A stretch of DNA of 35,649 nucleotides from a bacterium (GCA_004298665.1 SCQY01000020.1:1-35649), one strand, 5' to 3'; shown: positions 16,598 to 25,701, counted from the first letter of the stretch. Made by a program: numbers and translations. The notes: a model not told the origin generated them from the sequence alone.

Positions 16598-17368
16598 ATG
16601 AGAACGATCCGGCTCGTCGTCGAGTACGACGGCAGCGCATTTCACGGTTTGCAGTTCCAGCCCGCGCTGCGCACGGTGGCGGGCGTGCTGGAGGCGGCCC
16701 TGGCCACGCTCTTGCGCGCCCCCGACAAGATCACCGCTGCGGGGCGGACCGACGCCGGCGTACACGCCACGGCGCAGGTCGTCTCGTTCACCACGCAGAG
16801 CACGTTCGCGTTGCACAAGCTGGCGCCCGCGCTCAACGCGCTGCTGCCGCACGATCTCTCCGTGCGGGAGGCGCAAGAGATGCCGGCAGGCTTCTCAGCG
16901 CGCTTCTCGGCGCGGGCGCGACACTACCGCTACGTCATCCTCAACCGCCCGCAGCGCTCGGCGCTGCTGCATACGCGCGCCCACCATGTTTGGCATCCCG
17001 TCGACGTCGAAGTCTTCAATCGCGCGGCGCGCGGGGTGTTGGGCGAGCACGACTTCCGCGCCTTCTGCGGCGTACTGCCCGAGCAGGGCGGCACCGTGCG
17101 CCTGGTTCGCGAGTTCGAGGCGCAGCGCCGCGGCGAGCTGATAACCGTGCGGGTCAGCGGCGACGGCTTCCTTCACCGCATGGTGCGCGTGCTGGTGGGA
17201 ACGCTCGTGGAGATGGCGCAAGGGCGCCGGGACCCAGACTCGCTCCATGCGATCCTCGAGGCGCGCGACCGCCGCGGGGCGGGCTGTACGGCACCGGCGG
17301 CGGGGCTCTACTTCGCGGGGGTCACCTACGAGGACCGCACGATCCTCGCCGAGCCGCAACTCTTCTAG
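16598..17368 (+). CDS. truA: tRNA pseudouridine(38-40) synthase TruA
   Basis: A 256-aa TruA that isomerises uridines in the tRNA anticodon arm. The catalytic aspartate is Asp52 in the signature AAGRTDAGVHA, and FLHRMVRVLVGTLVEMAQGR is the conserved C-terminal region. The length is normal. The ATG at 16598 was chosen over an upstream in-frame codon. Its TAG stop at 17366-17368 directly abuts the stop codon of the convergent chemoreceptor gene. Confidence 0.93.
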   Translation: MRTIRLVVEYDGSAFHGLQFQPALRTVAGVLEAALATLLRAPDKITAAGRTDAGVHATAQVVSFTTQSTFALHKLAPALNALLPHDLSVREAQEMPAGFSARFSARARHYRYVILNRPQRSALLHTRAHHVWHPVDVEVFNRAARGVLGEHDFRAFCGVLPEQGGTVRLVREFEAQRRGELITVRVSGDGFLHRMVRVLVGTLVEMAQGRRDPDSLHAILEARDRRGAGCTAPAAGLYFAGVTYEDRTILAEPQLF

Positions 17369-18790
17369 CTAGTTGCGCGCCGGCTGGAGGAAGCGCGCGG
17401 AGGCGACGGCGGGAGCCTGGAGCTCCACGTGCAGCAACTTTGCGTGTTCGCCCAGCGCCTCGACGGCGTCGATCCCGCCTTGAGTAGCCGTCTCAAGCTC
17501 GGCGGCAAGGCGCACCACGCTCCCCATGGCGGCGCGCTGCTGCTCGATCGCCTCCATCACGGAGCTGGTGAGGCGGTGCATGGCCGACACCGTCGCGCTC
17601 ATCTGCGCGTTGGAAGTGTTCTGCTCGTCGAGTGAGGTGGTGACGCTGCGCATCAGCGTGTTCATCTGCTCGACGGACTCCACGATCGCCCGCGATCCGC
17701 CGGCCTGCTCGCGCGCCGTCAGCGAGATCTGGCTGATGAGATGACTGGACTCGGTTACCGAAGCCAGGATCTCCGAGATCGCGCGGCCGGCGCGATCGGC
17801 CATCTCGAGTCCCAGGTGCGCCTTCTCGCCGGAGGCGGTGGTGGACGTGACGACTTCGGAAGTCTTCTGTTGGATGTCGCGCACCAGGAGGCCGATCTCC
17901 TTGGTTGAGGCGGCGGAGTTCTCGGCCAGCTTGCGCACTTCGTCGGCTACGACGGCGAAGCCGCGGCCGTGCTCGCCGGCGCGCGCCGCCTCGATAGCGG
18001 CGTTGAGGGCCAGCAGGTTGGTCTGATCGGCGATCGTGTCGATCACTTCGACGATGTTGCTGATGCGGGCTGAAGCCGCGCCTAGCTCTTCCATGCGCCG
18101 TACGACGCTGCCGATGTCATCGGCGATCTCGCGCGTGGACTGCACCAGCTGCTCCACCGCCTTGCCGCCGTCGACGGCCTTGGTGTTGGCTTGCAGGGAG
18201 AGCTCGTTGGCGTTCTGTGCGTTGGCGGCGACTTGGGAGATCGAGGTCGCCATCTCGGCGATCGCGCTGGCCACGCCGTTGACGGTGTCGGCCAGGCCTC
18301 CCATCGTATCCGAAACCGAGCGGATCGATGCGACCATCTCCTCCACGGCGGCCGCCTCCGTCTCGACGGCCCCGCCTAGGCGCTGTGCCGCCTCGGCCGT
18401 GGCGTTGGCCGCGCTGGTCTCCCCCAAGCCTTCGCGCAGGCGCTTGGCGGCATCACGCTGCTGGCCCGTCGAACCCTTGAGGCTGGCCTGCTGCTCGAGG
18501 AGCGCTTGGGCACCGCTGCCGATGGCCAGGAGGCGTTCCCGGGCCTCTAACACGAGATGCTGGGCTGCGGCGTTGGCGTCTTCCAGGGCAGCCTCGAAGG
18601 CCTCTTCGGCCCGGTCGCGGGCCCGGGCCGCCAGGAAGCCCGCGCCCAGGGCCACGGCGGCGGCTGCTAGGGCCAAGCCTGCGCCGATCCAGCCGGCGTG
18701 CTTGACGTGGGCCGCCAGGGCCACGGCGGCCAGTGCCGCCAGGACGGCAGCGGACCACATGACGATAGAGAGGCGCTTGATCTCGGTCAT
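17369..18790 (-). CDS. Methyl-accepting chemotaxis protein, short anchored
   Basis: A 473-aa chemoreceptor. Two close hydrophobic helices (about residues 9-30 and 34-57) leave only a few residues outside, so there is no periplasmic ligand domain and no clear HAMP. The rest is a long coiled coil with the kinase-contact tip ([22 protein letters not shown] and the following [15 protein letters not shown]). It would signal to CheA/CheW in response to a membrane or cytoplasmic cue. No che genes are in this window. The start at 18790 has GGGAG just upstream and AAGGAG further up. Confidence 0.9.
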   Translation of the reverse strand: MTEIKRLSIVMWSAAVLAALAAVALAAHVKHAGWIGAGLALAAAAVALGAGFLAARARDRAEEAFEAALEDANAAAQHLVLEARERLLAIGSGAQALLEQQASLKGSTGQQRDAAKRLREGLGETSAANATAEAAQRLGGAVETEAAAVEEMVASIRSVSDTMGGLADTVNGVASAIAEMATSISQVAANAQNANELSLQANTKAVDGGKAVEQLVQSTREIADDIGSVVRRMEELGAASARISNIVEVIDTIADQTNLLALNAAIEAARAGEHGRGFAVVADEVRKLAENSAASTKEIGLLVRDIQQKTSEVVTSTTASGEKAHLGLEMADRAGRAISEILASVTESSHLISQISLTAREQAGGSRAIVESVEQMNTLMRSVTTSLDEQNTSNAQMSATVSAMHRLTSSVMEAIEQQRAAMGSVVRLAAELETATQGGIDAVEALGEHAKLLHVELQAPAVASARFLQPARN

Positions 18791-18837
18791 CGACTCCCGG
18801 CTCCTTCGTGATGGAGGTTGAAAAAGGGGCTTCAGCC

Positions 18838-18867
18838 TTGACATCGGCAGGTACGAGCCGCTAGAAT
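18838..18867 (+). promoter_or_regulatory. Promoter of rplM-rpsI
   Basis: TTGACA (18838-18843) and TAGAAT (18862-18867) with an 18-base spacer, a strong sigma-70 match. Transcription should start near 18874, giving a 65-base leader. Confidence 0.8.
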
Positions 18868-18888
18868 AGCGCGGTTCGGATTCGCCGG

Positions 18889-18902
18889 GCCAGGAGTCTG
18901 GC
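18889..18902 (+). promoter_or_regulatory. Hairpin in rplM leader
   Basis: GCCAG (18889-18893) and CTGGC (18898-18902) with a GAGT loop in the untranslated leader of rplM. Leaders of L13 operons in other bacteria are autoregulatory, so feedback by the ribosomal protein is possible but not shown. Confidence 0.4.
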
Positions 18903-18938
18903 GAGCCTCCGCTTTCGTTTGCCACAAGCGAGTAATCG

Positions 18939-19370
18939 ATGTCGAGCCGCACCTTCGTCCTTCGCCAGGAGGACGCCCATCACGACTGGTTTATTGTAGA
19001 CGCCGAGGGACAGCGCCTCGGTCTGCTTGCCACGCGCATCGCTCAGGTGCTCACCGGGAAGCACAAGGCGACCTACACGCCGCATACCGATGACGGCGAT
19101 CACGTCGTGGTGATCAATGCCGAGAAGATCGAACTCTCCGGCGCGAAGTGGCAGCAGAAGGTCTACCGCAAGCACTCGGGCTATCCAGGCGGCCTCCATG
19201 AGGAGACGGCGCAGGAAGTCCGCGACGAGCATCCGGAGCGCTTGATCGAGCGAGCGGTGCGCGGTATGCTGGCGCCGAACAAGTTGCGCGCCGTGCGATT
19301 GAACCGCTTGAAGGTCTACGCAGGTGCGGCGCATCCGCACAGCGGCCAGAACCCGCAGCCGCTAGCATAA
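18939..19370 (+). CDS. rplM: 50S ribosomal protein L13
   Basis: A 143-aa L13 with the signatures [32 protein letters not shown] and the [13 protein letters not shown] segment. Length and end are normal. First gene of the standard rplM-rpsI operon, behind a clear promoter. Confidence 0.97.
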   Translation: MSSRTFVLRQEDAHHDWFIVDAEGQRLGLLATRIAQVLTGKHKATYTPHTDDGDHVVVINAEKIELSGAKWQQKVYRKHSGYPGGLHEETAQEVRDEHPERLIERAVRGMLAPNKLRAVRLNRLKVYAGAAHPHSGQNPQPLA

Positions 19371-19388
19371 CGGCAGTTAAGAGGAATC

Positions 19389-19778
19389 ATGTCGGAGTAC
19401 TATCAGGGCACGGGGCGTCGCAAGGAGTCGGTCGCGCGCGTGCGTCTCTTCCTCGGTCAGGGGCAGATCATCGTCAACAACAAGCCGATCGAGAGCTATT
19501 TCCCGCGCGAGACGCTGCGTCAGATCGTCAATCAGCCCCTCGAGGCTACCCAGAGCATCGGCCGCTTCGACATCAAGGTGGTTGCCGAGGGCGGCGGTGT
19601 GGCGGGGCAGGCCGGCGCCGTACGCCACGGGATCGCCCGCGCGCTGGTATCGATGGACGAGAACCTGCGACCGGTGCTGCGCCGCGCCGGCCTCCTGACG
19701 CGCGACCCGCGTGAGAAGGAGTCCAAGAAGTACGGCCGCAAGCGCGCTCGCAAGCGCTTCCAGTTCTCCAAGCGTTAA
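19389..19778 (+). CDS. rpsI: 30S ribosomal protein S9
   Basis: A 129-aa S9 with [14 protein letters not shown] at the start, [14 protein letters not shown] in the middle and the canonical basic tail [13 protein letters not shown] that reaches the decoding site. AGAGGA precedes the ATG. It follows rplM by 18 bases and is ended by the terminator at 19801. Confidence 0.97.
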   Translation: MSEYYQGTGRRKESVARVRLFLGQGQIIVNNKPIESYFPRETLRQIVNQPLEATQSIGRFDIKVVAEGGGVAGQAGAVRHGIARALVSMDENLRPVLRRAGLLTRDPREKESKKYGRKRARKRFQFSKR

Positions 19779-19800
19779 CGCCGGGAGCGAGACGTCGAAG

Positions 19801-19827
19801 GGGCACCCAAACGGGTGCCCTTTCGTT
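19801..19827 (+). terminator. Rho-independent terminator after rpsI
   Basis: GGGCACCC and GGGTGCCC (8 pairs, AAAC loop) followed by TTTCGTT. The A residues upstream allow it to serve the convergent cyclase gene as well, whose stop codon begins at 19826. Confidence 0.88.
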
Positions 19828-21436
19828 ATAGCTGGTTCTCCGGTGGGATGTCGTAGACGGTGACGAGGTCGTCGCGCCCCTTGATCTTCGCCGTCATCCG
19901 CTCGCCTTCGAAGCGTGACTGCGCGAGGCGATAGGTGGTCTCGTCGCAGAGAATGTGGTGCGCCGGCGCCGCGGCCTGGAGTCGCGAGGCCAAGTTGACG
20001 GCATCACCGATCACCGTGTACTCCATGCGCTTGGAGGAACCGATGTTGCCCGCCACCACCTCCCCCGTGGCGACGCCCACGCTGATCTCGAGCGGCACGG
20101 TGAAGGAGCCGTCGAGCTGCGAGACCAGGCGCTGCAGCGCGACAGCAGTCTCCAGCGCACGCTTGGCATCGTCGGGGCGGACGCGCGGCGGGCCGAAGAT
20201 CGCCATGACGCCGTCGCCGTAGAACTTGTCCAGCAGGCCATCGTGATCGAAGACGGCGCCCACCGCGCGATCGAGATACGTGTTGAGCAGCTCGACCACG
20301 CGCTCCGGCTCCATCTGCGTGGAGAGGTGCGTGAAGCCGCGAATATCGGCGAAGAGCATCGTGGCCATGCAGCGTTCGCCGCCCAGCTGAACTCCCTCGG
20401 GGTCGTGGACGAGCGCCTGCACGACGTGGGGCGCCAAGTAGCGGGTGAACGTCTCCTCCACGCGCCGCGAACGCTGCAGCTGTTCGGCATGGGCCATCTC
20501 CAGAGCGCGCTGTTCGGTGCGGTCGGCTACCAGCAGTGCCAAGCCCGTGGAGTCTCCAGATGGCCCCGTCAGCGGGGCTGCGGTGAGTTGGAGGATCAGC
20601 GCGCCGCGCGTCGAGTGGCGGCCCGTGGCCTCGAAGGCAGTGCGCTGGTTGCCGCCGGCCCCGAAGGTCTCCAGGAGGCGGCCGATGCCGGGGATCAACG
20701 CTTCCAGAACCCGCCAGTCCTTGCCCAGCATGGCGTCAGCCGAGACGCCGAACGTGCGCTCGGCGGCGCGGTTGAAGGTGGAGAGGCGCCCCGATTCGTC
20801 GAGCGTCACGACGCCGCTGGCGATCGACTCCAGAATGTTGGCCTGCAGATCGCGCAACGCCGTGATCTCCAGCAGCTGAGCGCGTTGGCGCTCGTAGAGG
20901 CGCGCGTTCTCGATCGCCATTGCCGCTTGGTTGGTGAAGCTCTGCAAGAGCGCGGGATCGCGGCGGTTGAAGAGCCCGGGCAGAACGCGCGAGTCGAGGT
21001 AGACCACGCCTACGATGTGCGAGCGGACTTTCAGCGGAACACAGACGATGGAGCGAATGTGCAGTGAGACGATGGAATGCTGGGCATTGAAACGCGGGTC
21101 GCTCTGCGCGTCCGTGGTGATCACCGGCTGCCCCATCGCGAAGACCCGCTCGACGATCGAGCGGCTGACGCGCAGGTCTTCGTCGCGCTCCACCTGGTCG
21201 TGCTCCAAGTTGTGCACGACGGCCAGCTCGAGCTTGTCCTGGCCTTCGTCGGCGAGCATCAGGAAGCCGCGCTCGGCCGCCATCACTTCGACGGCGAGGT
21301 TGAGAACCAAGCGCAGAATCTCGTTGAGATCCAGGGAGGAGACGATGGCCTCGCTCACGCGCGCCAGTGTCTCCGCTCGCTTGCGCTCTAGCTCGTAGAG
21401 AGAGCGCAGCTCCTCGAGCGTGCCGCCGTGTTCCAT
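19826..21436 (-). CDS. Adenylate cyclase, class III, GAF-PAS-cyclase
   Basis: A 536-aa soluble signalling enzyme with a GAF domain (about residues 25-180), a PAS domain (195-310) and a class III cyclase domain (350-530). The metal aspartates are Asp364 (FADIRGFT) and Asp408 (KFYGDG). Lys404 and Thr474 sit at the base-selecting positions and Asn481 and Arg485 in NLASR at the transition-state positions, so cAMP from ATP is expected. Thr rather than Asp at 474 is the class IIIb pattern. The GAF and PAS domains would sense a small ligand or redox state. It is divergent from the fla operon, with only 64 bases between starts. Confidence 0.92.
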   Translation of the reverse strand: MEHGGTLEELRSLYELERKRAETLARVSEAIVSSLDLNEILRLVLNLAVEVMAAERGFLMLADEGQDKLELAVVHNLEHDQVERDEDLRVSRSIVERVFAMGQPVITTDAQSDPRFNAQHSIVSLHIRSIVCVPLKVRSHIVGVVYLDSRVLPGLFNRRDPALLQSFTNQAAMAIENARLYERQRAQLLEITALRDLQANILESIASGVVTLDESGRLSTFNRAAERTFGVSADAMLGKDWRVLEALIPGIGRLLETFGAGGNQRTAFEATGRHSTRGALILQLTAAPLTGPSGDSTGLALLVADRTEQRALEMAHAEQLQRSRRVEETFTRYLAPHVVQALVHDPEGVQLGGERCMATMLFADIRGFTHLSTQMEPERVVELLNTYLDRAVGAVFDHDGLLDKFYGDGVMAIFGPPRVRPDDAKRALETAVALQRLVSQLDGSFTVPLEISVGVATGEVVAGNIGSSKRMEYTVIGDAVNLASRLQAAAPAHHILCDETTYRLAQSRFEGERMTAKIKGRDDLVTVYDIPPENQL

Positions 21437-21500
21437 GGGGGCGGGCGTTCGGCAATCCCCTGGACATCCCTCGGCAACGCCGTGCCGCTACCATCGCGCC

Positions 21501-21719
21501 ATGGATTGCATTGGATCGCCTGTCTTGCTTGCCGCCGCGCAATCCGCGTCGGTACGGCGTAACGACCTTGCGCGCCAAGTCGTCATCGCCAATGTTCCGG
21601 GGGGCGGCTCGCGCGACGCCGCGTTGGCAAGACTAGCGCAGAATGCGCTCTTCGAACAGGCGATCCTCGCCGCCATCCGCGCACGCCTTGGCGAGGCGAA
21701 GGCTGCGGTGCGCCCGTGA
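21501..21719 (+). CDS. flgB: Miniature FlgB-like rod protein
   Basis: A 72-aa protein at the usual flgB position. The N terminus (RRNDLARQVVIANVPGG) corresponds to the FlgB LA-NIAN-TPG motif and the C terminus (ALARLAQNALFEQAILAAIRARLG) to the closing helix. FlgB is normally about 130 aa, so the middle 50-60 residues are absent. The reading frame is intact and overlaps flgC by four bases, so this looks like reduction and not decay. It would form the proximal rod near the export gate. No ribosome binding site is visible; TACCAT at 21489-21494 lies six bases before the ATG, which could mean leaderless transcription. Confidence 0.7.
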   Translation: MDCIGSPVLLAAAQSASVRRNDLARQVVIANVPGGGSRDAALARLAQNALFEQAILAAIRARLGEAKAAVRP

Positions 21720-22117
21720 GCGAGTTCAATCTCTTTCGCCTGGCCGGCAGCGGCATGGACGCCCAGCGCATCGTTCTCGACGTGACCGCGGAGAACATCG
21801 CCGGCGCCGACGCCTGGACGCCCCGCGGCGTCTACCGGCGCAGAGTCGCCGAACTCTCGCTCGACGACCGCTTCGGCGGTCTGGTGCAGGCGCGCGTGCG
21901 CGAGTCGGCGGAGCCCGTGCGTTGGCGCTACGATCCTGGAAATCCGCGTGCCGAACGTGCGGGAGTCCATCGCGGGTTCGTCGCGCTCTCTCCCGTCGAC
22001 ACCGTTGCCGAAATGGTGGCGCTGCTGAACGCGGAGCGCAACTACGAAGCGGATGCCGCCGTGCTCGGTGTCGTCAAGTCGGGGATCACGCACGCGCTGG
22101 ACGTGGAGCGGCCGTGA
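21716..22117 (+). CDS. flgC: Flagellar basal-body rod protein FlgC
   Basis: A 133-aa rod protein with both terminal helices: AQRIVLDVTAENIAGADAWTPRG near the start and VDTVAEMVALLNAERNYEADAAVL near the end, the FlgC pattern. The PVRWRYDPGNPRA segment in the middle is also typical. Length is near normal. GTG start overlaps the flgB stop by four bases (GTGA). Confidence 0.9.
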   Translation: MSEFNLFRLAGSGMDAQRIVLDVTAENIAGADAWTPRGVYRRRVAELSLDDRFGGLVQARVRESAEPVRWRYDPGNPRAERAGVHRGFVALSPVDTVAEMVALLNAERNYEADAAVLGVVKSGITHALDVERP

Positions 22118-22428
22118 TAAGCGAACCTCTCGTACCGGACGTAGCGGCTCCCGTTGGGGCCGCTCCCTCATCGGTCGTCTCGTCGCCGCTGGATGCGCAA
22201 AGCAGCGATGGCGACGCGTTCTCGGCGGCCATGGCGCGCGCCGCCGCGACCCTGGGCAGCAGCCTGCGGCACGCAGATGCCGCCGAGCGCGCAGTGGCCG
22301 CGGGCACCGGCTCGATCCAGCGTGCTGCGATCGCGCGCGCCGAAGCCGATGCGGAAGTAGCCGTCGCCGCCGCGATCGTCGACCACGCCGCACGCGCTCT
22401 GAACGCCGTGGCGCAGATGCAGGTCTAG
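22114..22428 (+). CDS. fliE: Flagellar hook-basal body protein FliE
   Basis: A 104-aa protein between flgC and fliF with the FliE pattern: a variable, Pro/Ser-rich N terminus, FSAAMARA, then a long helix with AIARAEADAEVAVAAAIVDHAARAL and a short final MQV. FliE connects the MS ring to the rod. GTG start overlapping the flgC stop by four bases. Confidence 0.8.
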   Translation: MISEPLVPDVAAPVGAAPSSVVSSPLDAQSSDGDAFSAAMARAAATLGSSLRHADAAERAVAAGTGSIQRAAIARAEADAEVAVAAAIVDHAARALNAVAQMQV

Positions 22429-22437
22429 GGTTCGCGG

Positions 22438-23913
22438 ATGACGCCCGCGCGTGCCGCGTTGACCGCCGTTCTGGCTTCGTGGAATCAACGCTCGCCGCGC
22501 CTGCGAGCGGCGGTGGCTGTTCTCTGCACGCTGGCGCTTGCAGCGGCCATCGTCGTGGCGTTTGCCATGCACGATACGAGCCAGCCGCTCTTCGCCGCGC
22601 CGCTGCACGCCGCGCAGTTGGCCGAAGTCGGTGACCGCCTGGCCAGTTGGGGAATTCCATTTCGTGCCACCGCCGACGGGATCGTGGTGCCGCGGGCGCT
22701 GCGCCGCAGCACGCTGCTGAGGCTTTCGCTGGCCGGCATCCCCCACCGGCCGTTGCCCTCCAGCCTCGAGACGCTGGCCGACGCCGGCCCGCTCACTCCG
22801 GATCGCGTGCTCGAAGTGCGGCAGCGCGCCGGACTCGAAGGAGAAGTCGCGCAGGCGCTGCGCACGCTGGAAGGCGTGGCCGATGCACGGGTGATCATCG
22901 CGCCAGGCCACGAGGGAACCTTCGTCGACGAAGCGGCGACGCCGACGACGGCCAGCGTGCGGATCTCACCGCACGAAGGAGTCTCATTCGACACCGTGCG
23001 CGTGCGTGCGGTGCGTGCTTTCGTGGCCGCTGCCGTGCCGGGCCTCGCCCCCGACCGCGTCCAGGTGCTCGACGATCGCGGAGCGGCCTTCGGCGATGCG
23101 ACAACGAGCATCGACGAAAACACGCTGCAGGTACAGGTGCAGAGCGCGCTCGATCAGGTGGAGGGAGTTGGGGCCACGCTCGTCCGCGTGCGCGTCGTGC
23201 GCGATGACGACGCACGCGAGGTGGTGCTTCGCCGTGTCCTGCCCGCGGGCGGAGCGCTGCGCAGCGAGAGCGCGCAAGAGGAATATCGCAACGGCGGAGG
23301 CGCCTACCATACGGGGCGCAGCGCCGTCGAAGACGGAAGCGACGTGCGCGAGGAACATGCCCACCTCCCGGCCGGGCGCCTCCGGCGCATCTCGGTTGCC
23401 GTCTTCGTCGATCGCGCGCGCGCCGGCGATCTCTCGAAGATTCGCGAGCTAGTCGAGGCGGCTGCCGCCGTGGACCCGCGCCGCGGCGACGAGGTACGCG
23501 TGGAGGCCCTCGACTTCGCGCGCAGCGCTCCCGCCGCGCCGCGGTCTTCGCTGCCGATGCTGCTGGTGACGCTGCTGCCGGCGCTGCTCATCGGCGCGTC
23601 GCTGGTGGCCGCGGCTTGGATAGCACGCCCGCTGGCGGGCGGGGCGCTCGAGGCGCTGCGCGGCATCGCATTGCGCCGCGCTGTGGAACGCACCCCGCCG
23701 CCGCTGGCTGAGGCCAGGCGTCTGCGTGCCGCGCTCGACGTCGAGCCGCCTCATGCTGCCGCCGCCGTGATTTCGGCGTTGCCGGCGTCGACGGCCGTTG
23801 CCGTGCTCGATCTCTACCCCGCGGAGGAACGCGAGCGGATCGTGCGCCGCATGGCCACCGCCCGCGCCGACGCGATTCCGTCGCTGGAGAGCATCCTTGG
23901 CAAGTATTCGTAA
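22438..23913 (+). CDS. fliF: FliF MS-ring protein fused to FliG-like domain
   Basis: A 491-aa protein. Residues 22-44 and 373-396 are the two membrane helices; between them is the ring-building region (PLFAAPLHAAQLAEVGDRL, then the YscJ-like VRQRAGLEGEVAQALRTLEGV). Residues about 424-489 resemble the middle armadillo domain of FliG: VEPPH stands where FliG has EHPQ, followed by AAAVISALPASTAVAVLDLYPAEERERIVRRMA. A separate fliG is missing, and the FliG C-terminal torque domain is absent. The protein would form the membrane ring and could bind the FliM/FliN proteins directly. Confidence 0.87.
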   Translation: MTPARAALTAVLASWNQRSPRLRAAVAVLCTLALAAAIVVAFAMHDTSQPLFAAPLHAAQLAEVGDRLASWGIPFRATADGIVVPRALRRSTLLRLSLAGIPHRPLPSSLETLADAGPLTPDRVLEVRQRAGLEGEVAQALRTLEGVADARVIIAPGHEGTFVDEAATPTTASVRISPHEGVSFDTVRVRAVRAFVAAAVPGLAPDRVQVLDDRGAAFGDATTSIDENTLQVQVQSALDQVEGVGATLVRVRVVRDDDAREVVLRRVLPAGGALRSESAQEEYRNGGGAYHTGRSAVEDGSDVREEHAHLPAGRLRRISVAVFVDRARAGDLSKIRELVEAAAAVDPRRGDEVRVEALDFARSAPAAPRSSLPMLLVTLLPALLIGASLVAAAWIARPLAGGALEALRGIALRRAVERTPPPLAEARRLRAALDVEPPHAAAAVISALPASTAVAVLDLYPAEERERIVRRMATARADAIPSLESILGKYS

Positions 23914-24427
23914 CGGCGTGGACGCGCATCCCTTGCAGCTCGACGATGGTGCGGAGTTCCGGCGCTACGTGCGCGCCGTTCCTTCGCTGCCGCCCTCGCC
24001 GTCCGCTCCGCCGTGCGAGCCGGTAGCAGCGGCGCCGCCGCCCTCCGAGGAACCAGGCGTGCTTGGTGAGGCACTGCGCTTTCGTGCCGCTTTGCGTGAA
24101 GCGTTCGAGCGCGAGCTGGCGGGCCTCCTCGGTGATCTCGCTGTGCGCGTCGTGGCGCGCGAGCTGCGTTTAGCGCCCGTTGATCTCGCGGCCGTCGCGC
24201 GTACCGTGCTCGCCCATCGTGGGGAGAGCGAGCCGATCGCGCTGCGCGCGGCTCCCGAGGACGGCGAACGCCTGCGCGCCTTGGCGAACGAGCATAGCCT
24301 GGCGCTTTGCTTGGACGAGCGCCTGTGCGCCGGCGACGTCGTCGTCGAGCTGCGCTGTGGCGCGCTCGAGAGCACGCTTGCCGCGCGGATCGATGAGGTC
24401 CTTGCAGCGCACGGCGGTGCGGCATGA
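23897..24427 (+). CDS. fliH: Flagellar assembly protein FliH-like
   Basis: A protein of about 176 aa between fliF and fliI with the FliH/SctL layout: Pro/Ala-rich N terminus, a charged helix (ALREAFERELAGLLGDLAVRVVARELRL) and a C-terminal alpha/beta domain with DERLCAGDVVVELRCGALESTLAARIDEV. FliH regulates the FliI ATPase. I chose TTG at 23897 because GGAGAG lies five bases before it; GTG at 23918 is an alternative. It overlaps fliF by 17 bases and fliI by four. Confidence 0.8.
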   Translation: MASIRNGVDAHPLQLDDGAEFRRYVRAVPSLPPSPSAPPCEPVAAAPPPSEEPGVLGEALRFRAALREAFERELAGLLGDLAVRVVARELRLAPVDLAAVARTVLAHRGESEPIALRAAPEDGERLRALANEHSLALCLDERLCAGDVVVELRCGALESTLAARIDEVLAAHGGAA

Positions 24428-25701
24428 CGCCGCGTGCGCGGGGGCGCATCACCGCCGCCGGTGTTGGCGCCTACGAGGCGGAGCTGCCTGCGGCGACGGT
24501 AGGATCGGGAGTCGAGGTGGCGGCCGCGGCCGGCAGGCGTGAAGGCATCGTGACGGCCGTTCGCGGCAATATCGCGCGCATCGCTCCGCTGGACGCCGCC
24601 GAAGGCGTGCGGGTCGGTGACGGCGTGACGATGGCCGGGTATCCCGCCAGCGTCGCCCTTGGCATGGCGGCGCTGGGCCGCACCGTCGACGCGCGAGGTG
24701 TGCCGATCGACGGCGGCCCCGAAATCGTGGGGCGGTGGCTCGTGCTGGAAGGGCCGGCACCCGCGCCGCTGCTGCGCGATGCCGCGCCGCGCCCGTGCTG
24801 GACGGGCGTGCGCGCGATCGACGGGCTGGCGACGCTCGCCCGCGGCCAACGGATCGGCGTCTTCGGCGGCGCGGGCGTGGGAAAGTCGACCCTGCTTCAG
24901 GGGATCGTGCGGCACGCGCGTGCCGACGCGCTGGTCGTGGCGCTGATCGGCGAGCGCGGGCGCGAAGTTGCGGGCTGGCTCGACGCCCTGGGCGCCGCGC
25001 GCGCGCGCACGACAGTGGTCTGCGCAACCGCCGATCAGCCGCCCGCGCTGCGCGCCCGGGCCCCGCTGGCGGCGATGGCGCAGGCCGAGTATCTCCGTAG
25101 ACGCGGGCTCCACGTCGTGCTGATCGTGGACTCATTGGCTCGCTACTGTGCTGCGCTGCGGGAGATGGCCGCCGCCAATGGGGAGACGACCGCATCGCGC
25201 GGCTACCCGCCGTCGGCCTTTGCAGCGCTGGGACGCCTTCTGGAGCGCGCCGGCTGCGAGGGGGCGGGAGCCGTCACCGCGGTTTGCAGCGTCCTGGTAG
25301 AGGGCGACGACGACCGCGAGCCGGTGGCCGATGCGGCGCGCGCGCTGCTCGACGGCCACTTGATCCTCTCGCGGCGGGTCGCGCAAGCGGGGCGCTTTCC
25401 GGCCTTGGATCTGCTGGCCTCGTGCAGCCGCCTCTTCGGGGACGTAGCCCAGAGCGGACATGCAGCGGATGCCGCTGCCGTGCGCCGCGCATTGGCGGCG
25501 CTGGAGGCATCGCGCGATCTGCGCGCCGTGGGCGCCTATCGCCCTGGGAGCGATCCGTTTCACGACGCCGCCATCGCTGCCGAGGAGGCGATCAATGTCT
25601 TCCTGAGCCAGGGCGGGGAGGCGAGCTCGCCGGACGAGACGCTCGCATGGCTGGCTCAACTCGCCGCCGGACTCTGCCGAATCGAAGAGGGAGTATCGTG
25701 A
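24424..25701 (+). CDS. fliI: Flagellum-specific ATPase FliI
   Basis: A 425-aa type III export ATPase. The Walker A motif GGAGVGKST is at 148-156, the catalytic Glu177 is in LIGERGREV and Walker B is LIVDS with Asp236. The short N-terminal beta domain and the C-terminal helical part (ETLAWLAQLAAG) match FliI/SctN. The ATG overlaps the fliH stop (ATGA). The enzyme docks export substrates and drives unfolding at the FlhA/FlhB gate. Confidence 0.95.
   Translation: MTPRARGRITAAGVGAYEAELPAATVGSGVEVAAAAGRREGIVTAVRGNIARIAPLDAAEGVRVGDGVTMAGYPASVALGMAALGRTVDARGVPIDGGPEIVGRWLVLEGPAPAPLLRDAAPRPCWTGVRAIDGLATLARGQRIGVFGGAGVGKSTLLQGIVRHARADALVVALIGERGREVAGWLDALGAARARTTVVCATADQPPALRARAPLAAMAQAEYLRRRGLHVVLIVDSLARYCAALREMAAANGETTASRGYPPSAFAALGRLLERAGCEGAGAVTAVCSVLVEGDDDREPVADAARALLDGHLILSRRVAQAGRFPALDLLASCSRLFGDVAQSGHAADAAAVRRALAALEASRDLRAVGAYRPGSDPFHDAAIAAEEAINVFLSQGGEASSPDETLAWLAQLAAGLCRIEEGVS

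Noticed and set aside
21461..21494. TGGACA/TACCAT as promoter of the fla operon
   Set aside because: The spacer is 22 bases, too long; only the TACCAT position remains suggestive. No FliA or sigma-54 consensus was found either.
23914..24427. The gene after fliF as the missing fliG
   Set aside because: Its 176 aa match FliH (charged helix plus DERL-AGDVVVEL domain) and show no FliG repeats or torque helix.
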